A DNA stretch of 64,000 nucleotides. Origin: Sinorhizobium sp. 8-89. Lineage in GTDB: Bacteria > Pseudomonadota > Alphaproteobacteria > Rhizobiales > Rhizobiaceae. The notes beneath the pieces were generated by a model. The model ran no database searches. It was not told the DNA's origin and saw nothing but the letters and a program-made list of their open reading frames with translations. Below, piece by piece: positions 16,108-22,859 of the stretch; position 1 is the first letter of the stretch, and the number at the start of each line of letters is the position of its first letter. A program made the translations under genes and the position numbers. The stretch lies in NCBI RefSeq assembly GCF_030124325.1, contig NZ_JASKLR010000002.1, positions 48,023-112,022 of the forward strand, read 5' to 3'.

Positions 16108-17372
16108 TGTGGCCATTTAGAAAAACCGCCGCGGAAACGCGAGCGAGCCTGGAAAACCCGAGCGTTCCGCTCTCCGACGTCAACGCCTGGCGCACGCTGA
16201 TGGGCGAATGGCATGGCGTCGCCGGAGTTGTCGTGACGCACGAGACGGCGCTCGAGGTGCCGGCCGTGTGGTGCGCGGTCAACTTCATCGCAAATACGAT
16301 TGCCAGCCTTCCTCTGCAAGTGTTCCGAAAGTCGGAGAATGGACGCGACACGGTCGAATCCGACCCGCTTTACGGCATCCTGCACGATGCTCCGAACGAC
16401 GAATTGACCTCGTTTGCGTGGCGCAAAGGCATGATGATCAACACGCTGCTGCGTGGCCGCGGTGTTTCGTTCATCGAGCGAAACAAAGCCGGCAGGGTGA
16501 TGAACATCTGGCCCCTCGACACCGATAAGCTGACGATTGAGCGTAAGAGCGGCCGCAAGCTTTACCACTACGATGACGGCGGGCGGAAAGTCACCTATGC
16601 AGCCAACGAAGTCCTCGACCTGACTTTTATGCTGAAACCAGACGGCGTCTCGCACGTCGATCCGGTTACGAAGTTGAGGGGTGCTGTCGGACTTTCGCTT
16701 GCACTCGACGAGTATGCTCGCAAATTCTTTGCGAACGGCGGGGTCCCTCCGCTGGCACTCTATGGCCCGATGCCTTCACCCGCAGCCGCAACGAGAGCAT
16801 CGCAGGACGTCGAGAAGGCCGTTCGAGACGCCAACGCCGAGCGTCGAAACGTAATGATCATGCCGACAGGGCATGAATTGAAGGCCGTAGGCGTCGATCC
16901 GGATAAATCGCAGATGGTGGAGTCTCGCCGGATGCAGATCGAGGAGATCGCACGTATTTACGGCCTCCCGCCGGTCTTCTTGCAGGACCTGACACACGGC
17001 ACGTTCAGCAACACGGAACAGCAAGACCTCGCATTGACCAAGCACCTGATTTCCCAGTGGGTTAAGGCGTGGGAGCAGGAATTAAACCTTAAGCTGTTCT
17101 CGGCGCGTAACCGCACCAAATTCTGCGAATTTAATATCGACGGATTGCTTCGCGGTGAATTTCGCACCCGCATGGAAGGCTACGCCAAGGGCATCCAGAA
17201 CGCCATCTACACACCCGATGAGGTGCGCGCGATGGAGAACTGGCCGAAGCATGGCGGCGAAGCGGAAAAGCTTCACATCCAAGGCGCCACTGTCCCTCTG
17301 GGCATGCAAAGCATGGTCGCGAAGCAGCCAGCCAACGACAACAAACAAGACGAGGCGGAAGAAGCCGCATGA
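16107..17372 (+). CDS. Portal protein, HK97 family
   Basis: 421 residues, starting at the ATG overlapping the terL stop. Recognisable parts are VPAVWCAVNFIANTIASLPL, where the conserved AVWACVxxiA-like helix begins, and the stem region MQIEEIARIYGLPPVFLQDL with HGTFSNTEQQ. The dodecameric ring it forms is the DNA gate of the capsid. The C-terminus ends in a variable acidic tail containing QPANDNKQDEAEEAA, one of the AxNDN sequences. ATGA overlap with the protease gene. Confidence 0.93.
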   Translation: MWPFRKTAAETRASLENPSVPLSDVNAWRTLMGEWHGVAGVVVTHETALEVPAVWCAVNFIANTIASLPLQVFRKSENGRDTVESDPLYGILHDAPNDELTSFAWRKGMMINTLLRGRGVSFIERNKAGRVMNIWPLDTDKLTIERKSGRKLYHYDDGGRKVTYAANEVLDLTFMLKPDGVSHVDPVTKLRGAVGLSLALDEYARKFFANGGVPPLALYGPMPSPAAATRASQDVEKAVRDANAERRNVMIMPTGHELKAVGVDPDKSQMVESRRMQIEEIARIYGLPPVFLQDLTHGTFSNTEQQDLALTKHLISQWVKAWEQELNLKLFSARNRTKFCEFNIDGLLRGEFRTRMEGYAKGIQNAIYTPDEVRAMENWPKHGGEAEKLHIQGATVPLGMQSMVAKQPANDNKQDEAEEAA

Positions 17373-17983
17373 CGGACATTGAAAAACGTGGCGGGCTTCA
17401 CGGCGTTGAGGCCCGCGCCGACGATGAGAAGCGCACGCTGGTCGGCTACGCCGCCGTATTCAACAGCGACACCGACATTGGCGGATGGTGGACGGAGCGA
17501 GTTGCGCCAGGTGCCTTTGCCAATGCGATCGGCGGAGACGTCCGCGCACTCGTCGACCATGACATGGGGCGCGTTATCGGCCGCACCAAGAGCGGCACGC
17601 TGCGTTTGAAGGAAGACGAGCGCGGTCTGCACGTTGAAATTGACGTGCCAGACACGTCCGACGGGCGAGACCTTTGGACACTCATCGAGCGCGGCGACAT
17701 CAGCGGCATGTCATTTGGCTTCCGCGTCACGCATGACGAATGGGATGAGAGCGGCGACATTCCGAAGCGCACCATTCACAAGGTCGAACTGTTCGAAGTC
17801 AGCGCTGTTGCCTTCCCGGCGTACGACGACAGGAGCATCGGCAAGCGCTCTCTGCAGGAGTGGCGCGACGTGCGCTCGGCGCCAAAAATTACAGATCCGG
17901 CGGCAGCGCCGGTAAAAAGGGCGGCAATCACAAAGACCCGCCTAAGAATGGACCTTGATCTCAAGGTCCGCAGCACGCGCTGA
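17369..17983 (+). CDS. HK97-family prohead protease
   Basis: 204 residues. The herpes-protease-like fold shows GYAAVFNSDTDIGGW at the start, the His in ALVDHDMGRVIG and the catalytic Ser in DISGMSFGFRV. The third acidic residue is in KVELFEVSAVAFPAY. It matures the capsid by removing the delta domain of the major capsid protein. The final 35 residues are basic and not part of the fold. A hairpin with a U-run follows before the capsid gene. Confidence 0.92.
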   Translation: MTDIEKRGGLHGVEARADDEKRTLVGYAAVFNSDTDIGGWWTERVAPGAFANAIGGDVRALVDHDMGRVIGRTKSGTLRLKEDERGLHVEIDVPDTSDGRDLWTLIERGDISGMSFGFRVTHDEWDESGDIPKRTIHKVELFEVSAVAFPAYDDRSIGKRSLQEWRDVRSAPKITDPAAAPVKRAAITKTRLRMDLDLKVRSTR

Positions 17984-18015
17984 CCAGCGCTGTCACCCAC
18001 CAAAAATGATCCACT

Positions 18016-18039
18016 GAGCTCGCTTCGGCGGGCTCTTTT
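18016..18039 (+). terminator. Terminator-like hairpin ahead of the capsid gene
   Basis: GAGCTCGC (18016-18023), UUCG loop, GCGGGCTC (18028-18035), then TTTT. The eight-base stem has one G-U pair, and the UUCG tetraloop is exceptionally stable. The capsid ribosome-binding site follows immediately. Similar elements precede the tail-tube and tailspike genes. Confidence 0.7.
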
Positions 18040-18052
18040 GTATGGAGACTCC

Positions 18053-19294
18053 ATGTCCAAAATTATTGAACTGCGCGAAAAGCAGCAGAAACTTGTCGCT
18101 GACGCCCGCGCACTCCTGGCAGACATCAAGGACGACACCGCAGAAGCACGTGTCGCCGAACTTGAAGCTCAGCATGACTCGGCCATGGCCGAATATGACC
18201 GCCTCGAAGCGCGCATCAAGCGCGAGGAGGTCCTGGAGGCGCGCGAGCGCGACCTGAACGCCGCTGACGATCGCCGCCCGACGGGTGAAGATCGATCGGT
18301 GCAAGGGGGCCGGCAGGAGAACGCCGACGAAGCCCGCGCTGCTGCGTTCCGCAGTTACCTGCGTCACGGCCTGGAAGACATGCCCGCGGAGCAGCGAAAG
18401 ATCGTGCGTGAAATGCGAGCTCAGGCGGTCGGGACCGATTCCAAGGGCGGATATCTCGTGCCGGAAGGGTTCATGGCCGAACTGGTCAAGTCGCTCAAGG
18501 CTTGGGGTCCGATGCTGGATCCGGGCGTTACGCGGGTGCTGACCACGACCGCCGGCAATTCGATCCCGTGGCCGACGATGGACGACACCTCTAACGAGGG
18601 CTCGCTCATCGGCGAAAATACGCAGGTCACCGAGAGCGAAGTGGCGTTCGGCACAAAGACGCTCGAGGCGTACAAGTACACCTCCGGTGTCGTGCTGGTC
18701 TCCGCCGAGCTTCTGCAGGACTCCGCGATCGACGTCGAAGGGACCGTTCGTTCGGCAATGGCTGAACGCATCGGCCGTATCGGCAACCGCCATTTGACCG
18801 TCGGCGATGGTTCGGCAAAGCCGAACGGCATCGTTACTGCGGCAACCGCTGTTACCGGCGTTGCCGCTGCCGCTGCGGTCACCTTCGACAACCTGATCGA
18901 CCTCTTTCACGCCGTTGACCCAGCTTACCGTGACGACCCGTCCGCTCGCTGGATGTTCAACGACGGAACGCTGAAAGCGCTTCGAAAGATCAAGGATGCG
19001 GAAGATCGATATGTGTGGCAGCCGGCCGATGTGAGGACGGGCGCACCCGCGACCATTCTCGAGAAGCCGTATAGCATCAACCAAGCGGTGGCCGCGATCG
19101 GTGCCTCGAACAAGTCGGTCCTGTTCGGAGCTTTCAACCGCTACGTCGTGCGCATGGTCCGCGAATTCGCCATCCGTCGCCTCGTTGAGCGTTACGCTGA
19201 CTACGATCAGACGGGCTTCATCGGCTTCACCCGTCTTGACGGGGAATTGCTCGACGCGGCCGCGGTCAAGTCGCTTCAACACGCCGCGTCCTAA
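18053..19294 (+). CDS. Major capsid protein, HK97 fold
   Basis: 413 residues from ATG 18053 (GGAG upstream). The first about 110 residues are a charged coiled-coil delta/scaffold domain (KIIELREKQQKLVADARALL). After it the mature capsid begins near QAVGTDSKGGYLVPEGFMAE, the usual cleavage region. The rest has the E-loop and P-domain features of HK97 capsids (SGVVLVSAELLQDSAIDVEG; VEGTVRSAMAERIGRIGNRH; YVVRMVREFAIRRLVERYAD). The preceding protease should process it. The hairpin upstream and the short repeat-flanked end suggest separate expression control. Confidence 0.95.
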   Translation: MSKIIELREKQQKLVADARALLADIKDDTAEARVAELEAQHDSAMAEYDRLEARIKREEVLEARERDLNAADDRRPTGEDRSVQGGRQENADEARAAAFRSYLRHGLEDMPAEQRKIVREMRAQAVGTDSKGGYLVPEGFMAELVKSLKAWGPMLDPGVTRVLTTTAGNSIPWPTMDDTSNEGSLIGENTQVTESEVAFGTKTLEAYKYTSGVVLVSAELLQDSAIDVEGTVRSAMAERIGRIGNRHLTVGDGSAKPNGIVTAATAVTGVAAAAAVTFDNLIDLFHAVDPAYRDDPSARWMFNDGTLKALRKIKDAEDRYVWQPADVRTGAPATILEKPYSINQAVAAIGASNKSVLFGAFNRYVVRMVREFAIRRLVERYADYDQTGFIGFTRLDGELLDAAAVKSLQHAAS

Positions 19295-19309
19295 CAAGAG
19301 GAGGGAGGC

Positions 19310-19504
19310 TTGGGCCTCCCTATTCCCATGAAGATCAAAGTTTTGTCGAGCCTAGCCGGCGATACATTTTCGTATCGCCGCGGCCAACTCGTTGATGTCG
19401 ACCTCTTCAAGGAACAGGTGGGCGCTGGTTGGGAGGCTCTAGTTGAGTTCGTTGAAGGTGCGGAGCCGACGGCAACTGTATCACCAAAGGCACGTCGAAA
19501 ATGA
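19310..19504 (+). CDS. Small phage head-region protein
   Basis: 64 residues if started at TTG 19310, which has AGGAGG five bases upstream, or 58 residues from ATG 19328, which has no ribosome-binding site but begins like related proteins (MKIKVLSSLAGDTFSYRRGQ). The inverted repeat GGGAGGC/GCCTCCC (19303-19320) covers this initiation region and could regulate it. The family is short beta-strand proteins after the capsid gene in rhizobial phages, of unknown role. ATGA overlap with the connector gene. Confidence 0.65.
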   Translation: MGLPIPMKIKVLSSLAGDTFSYRRGQLVDVDLFKEQVGAGWEALVEFVEGAEPTATVSPKARRK

Positions 19505-20073
19505 ACGAATGGACACGGCTGGTACGAATGATTGCGCCGGCAGGACCGGCCGTGACACTCGCGGAGGCCAAGCGCCATCTGCGAGTCCTGCACGATGATG
19601 ATGACGCCGACATTGCGGCGATGGTCGCCGCCGCGGAGGCGTCGATCGAAGGGCCGAACGGTATCGGAATTGCGCTGCTACCGCAGACATGGCGGATGTC
19701 ACTGGACCACTTCCCTTGTGAGATTGTTGTTCCGCTAGGGCCGGTCACGTCGATTTGTAGCATTACCTACACCGATACAGACGGAAATTCCGCTAGCGTT
19801 TCCAGTTGGCGCACCGATTTTGACGTGCAGCCACTTCGAATCTGGCCAGCGCGAGATATGGTTTGGCCTTCGTCGGTATGCGAGCCGGGTGCGGTGAAGG
19901 TGACTTTCGTCTGCGGGTATGCGGAGACGCCGGCTGATTTGAAGGCCGCACTTAAGCTGCTCATCGGGCATTTTTACGAAAACCGTGAGGCGGTGGCAGA
20001 CGGTGGCCTGTCCGAGTTGCCGCTGGGCGTCGCTGCGATCCTCGAGCGGTATCGAGTTGGAAGGGTCGCCTGA
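19501..20073 (+). CDS. Head-tail connector, phiE125 gp8 / HK97 gp6 type
   Basis: 190 residues. VTLAEAKRHLRVLHDDDDAD followed by IAAMVAAAEASIEG is the helical hallmark of gp6-like connectors, which sit under the portal as the adaptor ring. The C-terminal half (PADLKAALKLLIGHFYENRE) gives the second conserved helix, after the beta-strand insertion typical of the longer phiE125 gp8 family. Overlaps both neighbours by one to four bases. Confidence 0.88.
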   Translation: MNEWTRLVRMIAPAGPAVTLAEAKRHLRVLHDDDDADIAAMVAAAEASIEGPNGIGIALLPQTWRMSLDHFPCEIVVPLGPVTSICSITYTDTDGNSASVSSWRTDFDVQPLRIWPARDMVWPSSVCEPGAVKVTFVCGYAETPADLKAALKLLIGHFYENREAVADGGLSELPLGVAAILERYRVGRVA

Positions 20074-20411
20074 TGACCGCCGGCCGCATGCAATCGATTT
20101 TCCGCTTCGACAATCGCAGCGAAGTCGAGGACGGATTCGGCAATACCGTTGGTAATTGGATCGAGGTGTTCCGCGGTGCTGCAGAAGTCACGTATCTGCG
20201 CGGCTCTGAGACTGTGATGGCGGCGCGTCTCACGGGCAAGCAGCCCGCGATCTTGAAGATCCGCTCTAGTGAAAAGAGTCGTTCGCTAACCACCGATTAC
20301 CGAGCCGTAGACGCCCGCTCCGGAACCGAGTTCGCGATCCGTGCCGTCACCCCGACCTCTGACCGGCTGTACCTCGAAATTCTCGTCGAAAGCGGCGCTC
20401 CAGCCGCCTAA
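20073..20411 (+). CDS. Head closure / head-tail adaptor protein
   Basis: 112 residues. MTAGRMQSIFRFDNRSEVED, then DGFGNTVGNWIEVFRGAAEV and AARLTGKQPAILKIRSS match the beta-barrel head-closure proteins (SPP1 gp16-like, HK97 gp7-type). It would cap the connector and join it to the tail. Start and stop overlap neighbouring structural genes in TGATG style. Confidence 0.85.
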   Translation: MTAGRMQSIFRFDNRSEVEDGFGNTVGNWIEVFRGAAEVTYLRGSETVMAARLTGKQPAILKIRSSEKSRSLTTDYRAVDARSGTEFAIRAVTPTSDRLYLEILVESGAPAA

Positions 20412-20427
20412 CTAATAGGAGGCCGAC

Positions 20428-20781
20428 TTGGCCGATTTGAGCATTCAAGATCTGTCCGATGAGGACGGCGGCGCCGTGACATTCGCGGCAGCTGCCTCTG
20501 GCGGCGATAAGTTCGTGTGGGAAAGCCAGGCCTTTCTCGTGGTCAAGAACGACGACGCGTCTTCGAAGACGGTCACCTTCACGCCGGCGTTCAGCACGAT
20601 CAATGACGAGCGGTATGGCGAACTCACGCGCTCCAGTATCGTTGTGACCGTGGCGGCTGGTACCGTTGCTCTTGTTCCGCCGCTACCGATCGCGTTTCGA
20701 AATCCGTCGGACAACAACAAAGTTGCGATCACGTATTCCGCCGTGACATCGCTCGGCATAGCCGTCGTGAGGACTGCATAA
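20428..20781 (+). CDS. Probable virion decoration or fibre-like protein, TTG start
   Basis: 117 residues from TTG 20428, preceded by TAGGAGG with good spacing; no ATG would keep the conserved beginning. The sequence ADLSIQDLSDEDGGAVTFAA followed by FLVVKNDDASSKTVTFTPAF and a VPPLPIAF turn is an all-beta pattern, seen in small phage surface proteins that decorate capsids. The exact role is uncertain. It sits between head closure and the gp10-like gene. Confidence 0.6.
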   Translation: MADLSIQDLSDEDGGAVTFAAAASGGDKFVWESQAFLVVKNDDASSKTVTFTPAFSTINDERYGELTRSSIVVTVAAGTVALVPPLPIAFRNPSDNNKVAITYSAVTSLGIAVVRTA

Positions 20782-21197
20782 TGGTGCACGGCATCGCGGC
20801 GCTTGAGAAGAAGCTGGCCGCGATGCCCAAGAGGGTGGAGCACGCGACCAGAAAGGCCATGGAAAAGGGGGCTGAGGAACTCTGTCAAATGATGCGCCGA
20901 TTGGTGCCGGTTGACAGCGGCGACCTCAAGGCCTCGATTTCGTGGACGTGGGGAGAGGCGCCGAAGGGCGCGCTTGTTCTTGCGGAGAGCGAACCAACCG
21001 AACGCGGTCTCAAGATCACAGTCTATACGACAGACTGGAAAGCTCGCTGGGTAGAATTCGGTACAGTGAAAATGAGCGCGCAGCCGTTCTTTTTTCCCAG
21101 TTGGCGGTCGCTCAGAAAGCGCATCAAATCGAGGATCGTGCGCGAGCAGAGAAAAGCCATCAGGTTCGTTGGCCCAGTTACACAGAGTGAAGCATGA
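20781..21197 (+). CDS. HK97 gp10-like tail completion protein
   Basis: 138 residues. MVHGIAALEKKLAAMPKRVE, then AMEKGAEELCQMMRRLVPVD and SGDLKASISW follow the HK97-gp10_like pattern of a helical start and the VPVDTGxLxxSI-type motif. ARWVEFGTVKMSAQPFFFPS gives the conserved EfGT...P.P.f region. It completes the tail or neck joint. Overlaps neighbours at both ends. Confidence 0.92.
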   Translation: MVHGIAALEKKLAAMPKRVEHATRKAMEKGAEELCQMMRRLVPVDSGDLKASISWTWGEAPKGALVLAESEPTERGLKITVYTTDWKARWVEFGTVKMSAQPFFFPSWRSLRKRIKSRIVREQRKAIRFVGPVTQSEA

Positions 21198-21601
21198 GCG
21201 CGTCGGCCGAACTTCAAAAATTGCTTTTTGACACGCTCAAGGCCGACGCTGCGGTCATGGCCCTTGCGGCCGGCGTTTACGATCGCGTTCCCGCAGACCC
21301 TTTTGGCGACAAGACGGCATATGTCAGTTTCGGGCCGGCGGACGTCGTCGACGACAGCGCCGAGTGTGTCATCGCAGGAGAGCACACGATTCAGTTGGAT
21401 GCTTGGTCCAAGGCGGTTGGCCAGGTCGAGTGTAAGCGGTTGGTGGATCTGATCTACAAGGCGCTGCACGAGCAGTCGCTCGAGTTGGCCGAAAACGCGC
21501 TTGCCGAGATCCGCGTCGACTTTCGGCGTGTGTTTCTCGATCCAGATCCCCTCATCACTCACGGTGTCGTCACGATTACAGCCCGCATTGAGGAATTGTG
21601 A
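21194..21601 (+). CDS. Tail completion protein, DUF3168
   Basis: 135 residues. LQKLLFDTLKADAAVMALAA, then GVYDRVPADPFGDKTAYVSF and HTIQLDAWSKAVGQVECKRL match DUF3168, the tail terminator/completion family. The gene order gp10-like, DUF3168, tube protein is standard. ATGA overlap upstream, TGATG overlap downstream. Confidence 0.92.
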   Translation: MSASAELQKLLFDTLKADAAVMALAAGVYDRVPADPFGDKTAYVSFGPADVVDDSAECVIAGEHTIQLDAWSKAVGQVECKRLVDLIYKALHEQSLELAENALAEIRVDFRRVFLDPDPLITHGVVTITARIEEL

Positions 21602-21783
21602 TGACCTGGGCGATTTTTCACGCCGAAACTAACTGGAGCCGGCCCAATTGCCGATTCTCCTTCAACGCGCAGCCAAAGCCTGAGCCCCAGCAGTTCCCGC
21701 ATGACTTCGTTGAATACGCCGTCTCGATAGGACGAGCGACGAACGTGCCGCCACCGAGGCGGAAAACAAAAACGGGCGCGTAG
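21601..21783 (+). CDS. Small phage protein of unknown function
   Basis: 60 residues, starting at an ATG that shares a base with the previous stop. MTWAIFHAETNWSRPNCRFS, then PKPEPQQFPHDFVEYAVSIG. The Pro-rich middle and basic end do not match a known family. The phage-typical PQxFPxDxVxxAVxxGxA-like stretch suggests a conserved tail accessory. The gene ends just before a strong hairpin. Confidence 0.6.
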   Translation: MTWAIFHAETNWSRPNCRFSFNAQPKPEPQQFPHDFVEYAVSIGRATNVPPPRRKTKTGA

Positions 21784-21796
21784 CCCACACCCAAAC

Positions 21797-21819
21797 GGCC
21801 GCCGATGAGCGGCCTTTTT
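21797..21819 (+). terminator. Terminator-like hairpin ahead of the tail-tube gene
   Basis: GGCCGC (21797-21802) pairs with GCGGCC (21809-21814) and is followed by TTTTT. GGAGAG and the ATG of the tail-tube gene follow within 14 bases. Confidence 0.7.
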
Positions 21820-21832
21820 ATTGGAGAGTAAT

Positions 21833-22285
21833 ATGGTTGCGCCCACTACAGGCAAATTTCAGCACATGGTCGTTGAAATCGAAACGACTCCCGGCTCAGG
21901 CGTCTATTCGAAGATCTGCGGCCTAACTTCCCGCGGTATCAATCGTCAGTCCAATATGAGCACGTCTGAAGTGCCCGGCGACTGCGATAACGAGGCCGCC
22001 CCATCGAGTGTCCAGAGAGATGTTCAGTCGCAGGAAGTTACCATCAACGGTTCTGGTGTTTGGGCTGCCCAGTCTCACGAGATGATGCTGGATTACTGGT
22101 ACAGCGGCCAGCCGAAGAACATTCGCGTTCAACACGTCAACGCGGCCGTCGGTGATACGGAGTACGAAAGTGGGTCGGCCTATTTGACTCAGCTTAACAA
22201 CGCCGTCGAGAAGGGCCAAAGCATCACCGCCGAGGTCAACTTCGAATTCGACGGCGTCCCGACGCGCACTGCTAAGGTCGCCTAA
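21833..22285 (+). CDS. Major tail (tube) protein
   Basis: 150 residues from ATG 21833; the preceding in-frame TTG is not needed. The beginning APTTGKFQHMVVEIETTPGS, the loop with VPGDCDNEAAPSSVQRDVQS and SQEVTINGSGVWAAQSHEMM are typical of the phage_tail_tube family (TTP). It polymerises around the tape measure to form the tail tube. A terminator-like hairpin precedes it. The TAATG junction couples it to the chaperone gene. Confidence 0.88.
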   Translation: MVAPTTGKFQHMVVEIETTPGSGVYSKICGLTSRGINRQSNMSTSEVPGDCDNEAAPSSVQRDVQSQEVTINGSGVWAAQSHEMMLDYWYSGQPKNIRVQHVNAAVGDTEYESGSAYLTQLNNAVEKGQSITAEVNFEFDGVPTRTAKVA

Positions 22286-22638
22286 TGCGCGGTGCAGAGG
22301 AGATCGTATGGGCGGGAGGCGAAAGCGCCTTCCGCCTCGGCATAGGTGAGCTTCGCGCCATCGAAAGCAAGTGCGACGCCGGTTGCGCCGTCGTTCTTAT
22401 GCGCTTGCTCTCGTCGAGTTGGAAAATCGACGACGTATTGCAGCCGATCAGACTGGGGCTCGTCGGCGCCGGGATGCCCGAGCGAGACGCCAAGAGAAAA
22501 CTCGATCGAGCGCTCACGCTGGCAAGCCCATACGCGCTCGCGGTCACATCTGCCGAAATACTTAGGCGCTTTGTGATGTGGGAGACGCCAGACCAGCCGG
22601 GGGAGCCGGAGGCGGGGATAGCGGCGGAAAGCAACTAG
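22285..22638 (+). CDS. Tail assembly chaperone, GTA gp10-like
   Basis: 117 residues. MRGAEEIVWAGGESAFRLGI, then GELRAIESKCDAGCAVVLMR resembles the Phage_TAC_11 family (gene transfer agent gp10), small helical proteins between tube and tape-measure genes. LGLVGAGMPERDAKRKLDRA is the family's second conserved helix. A second open frame, -1 relative to this one, overlaps its last 61 bases, the layout used for frameshifted chaperone pairs. Confidence 0.8.
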   Translation: MRGAEEIVWAGGESAFRLGIGELRAIESKCDAGCAVVLMRLLSSSWKIDDVLQPIRLGLVGAGMPERDAKRKLDRALTLASPYALAVTSAEILRRFVMWETPDQPGEPEAGIAAESN

Positions 22639-22847
22639 ACCCGCTGCCAAACGGCCTGACGCGCTGGTCGACTTATTACGGTGCTGGTGCGGTTATGGGT
22701 TTTAGCCCGCGAGACATCGATGACATGACTCTCTGGGAGTTTGCGGCGTGCTCTGAGGGCTACCGCAAGGCTCATCAGACGGAAGAGCAAGCCCCGCCGC
22801 CGATGGCCGACGATCAGTTGGCCGAGCTCGGCATTCAGGGTTTCTAA
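22578..22847 (+). CDS. Second tail assembly chaperone segment, possibly reached by -1 frameshift
   Basis: The frame -1 to the gp10-like gene stays open from 22578 to 22847. Its conserved-looking part is LTRWSTYYGAGAVMGFSPRD, then DIDDMTLWEFAACSEGYRKA, similar in style to the short TAC proteins where a trp-containing motif follows MTLWEF. No good independent start exists upstream of the internal ATG at 22695, whose ribosome-binding site is weak. Expression may be by frameshifting in the G-rich overlap (GGGG at 22599-22602 and 22614-22617 are candidates) or by reinitiation. It ends 13 bases before the tape-measure gene. Confidence 0.6.
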   Translation: MGDARPAGGAGGGDSGGKQLDPLPNGLTRWSTYYGAGAVMGFSPRDIDDMTLWEFAACSEGYRKAHQTEEQAPPPMADDQLAELGIQGF

Positions 22848-22859
22848 AGGAGCGCGCAT

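Noticed and set aside
18295-19297. Long minus-strand frame (434 codons) antisense to the capsid gene
   Set aside because: It is the antisense shadow of a strongly G+C-biased gene; the capsid fold on the plus strand is unambiguous.
22620-22640. Lambda-like GGAAAG slippery site in the chaperone overlap
   Set aside because: In the zero frame it is read G-GAA-AGC, so both tRNAs would lose pairing after a -1 slip.
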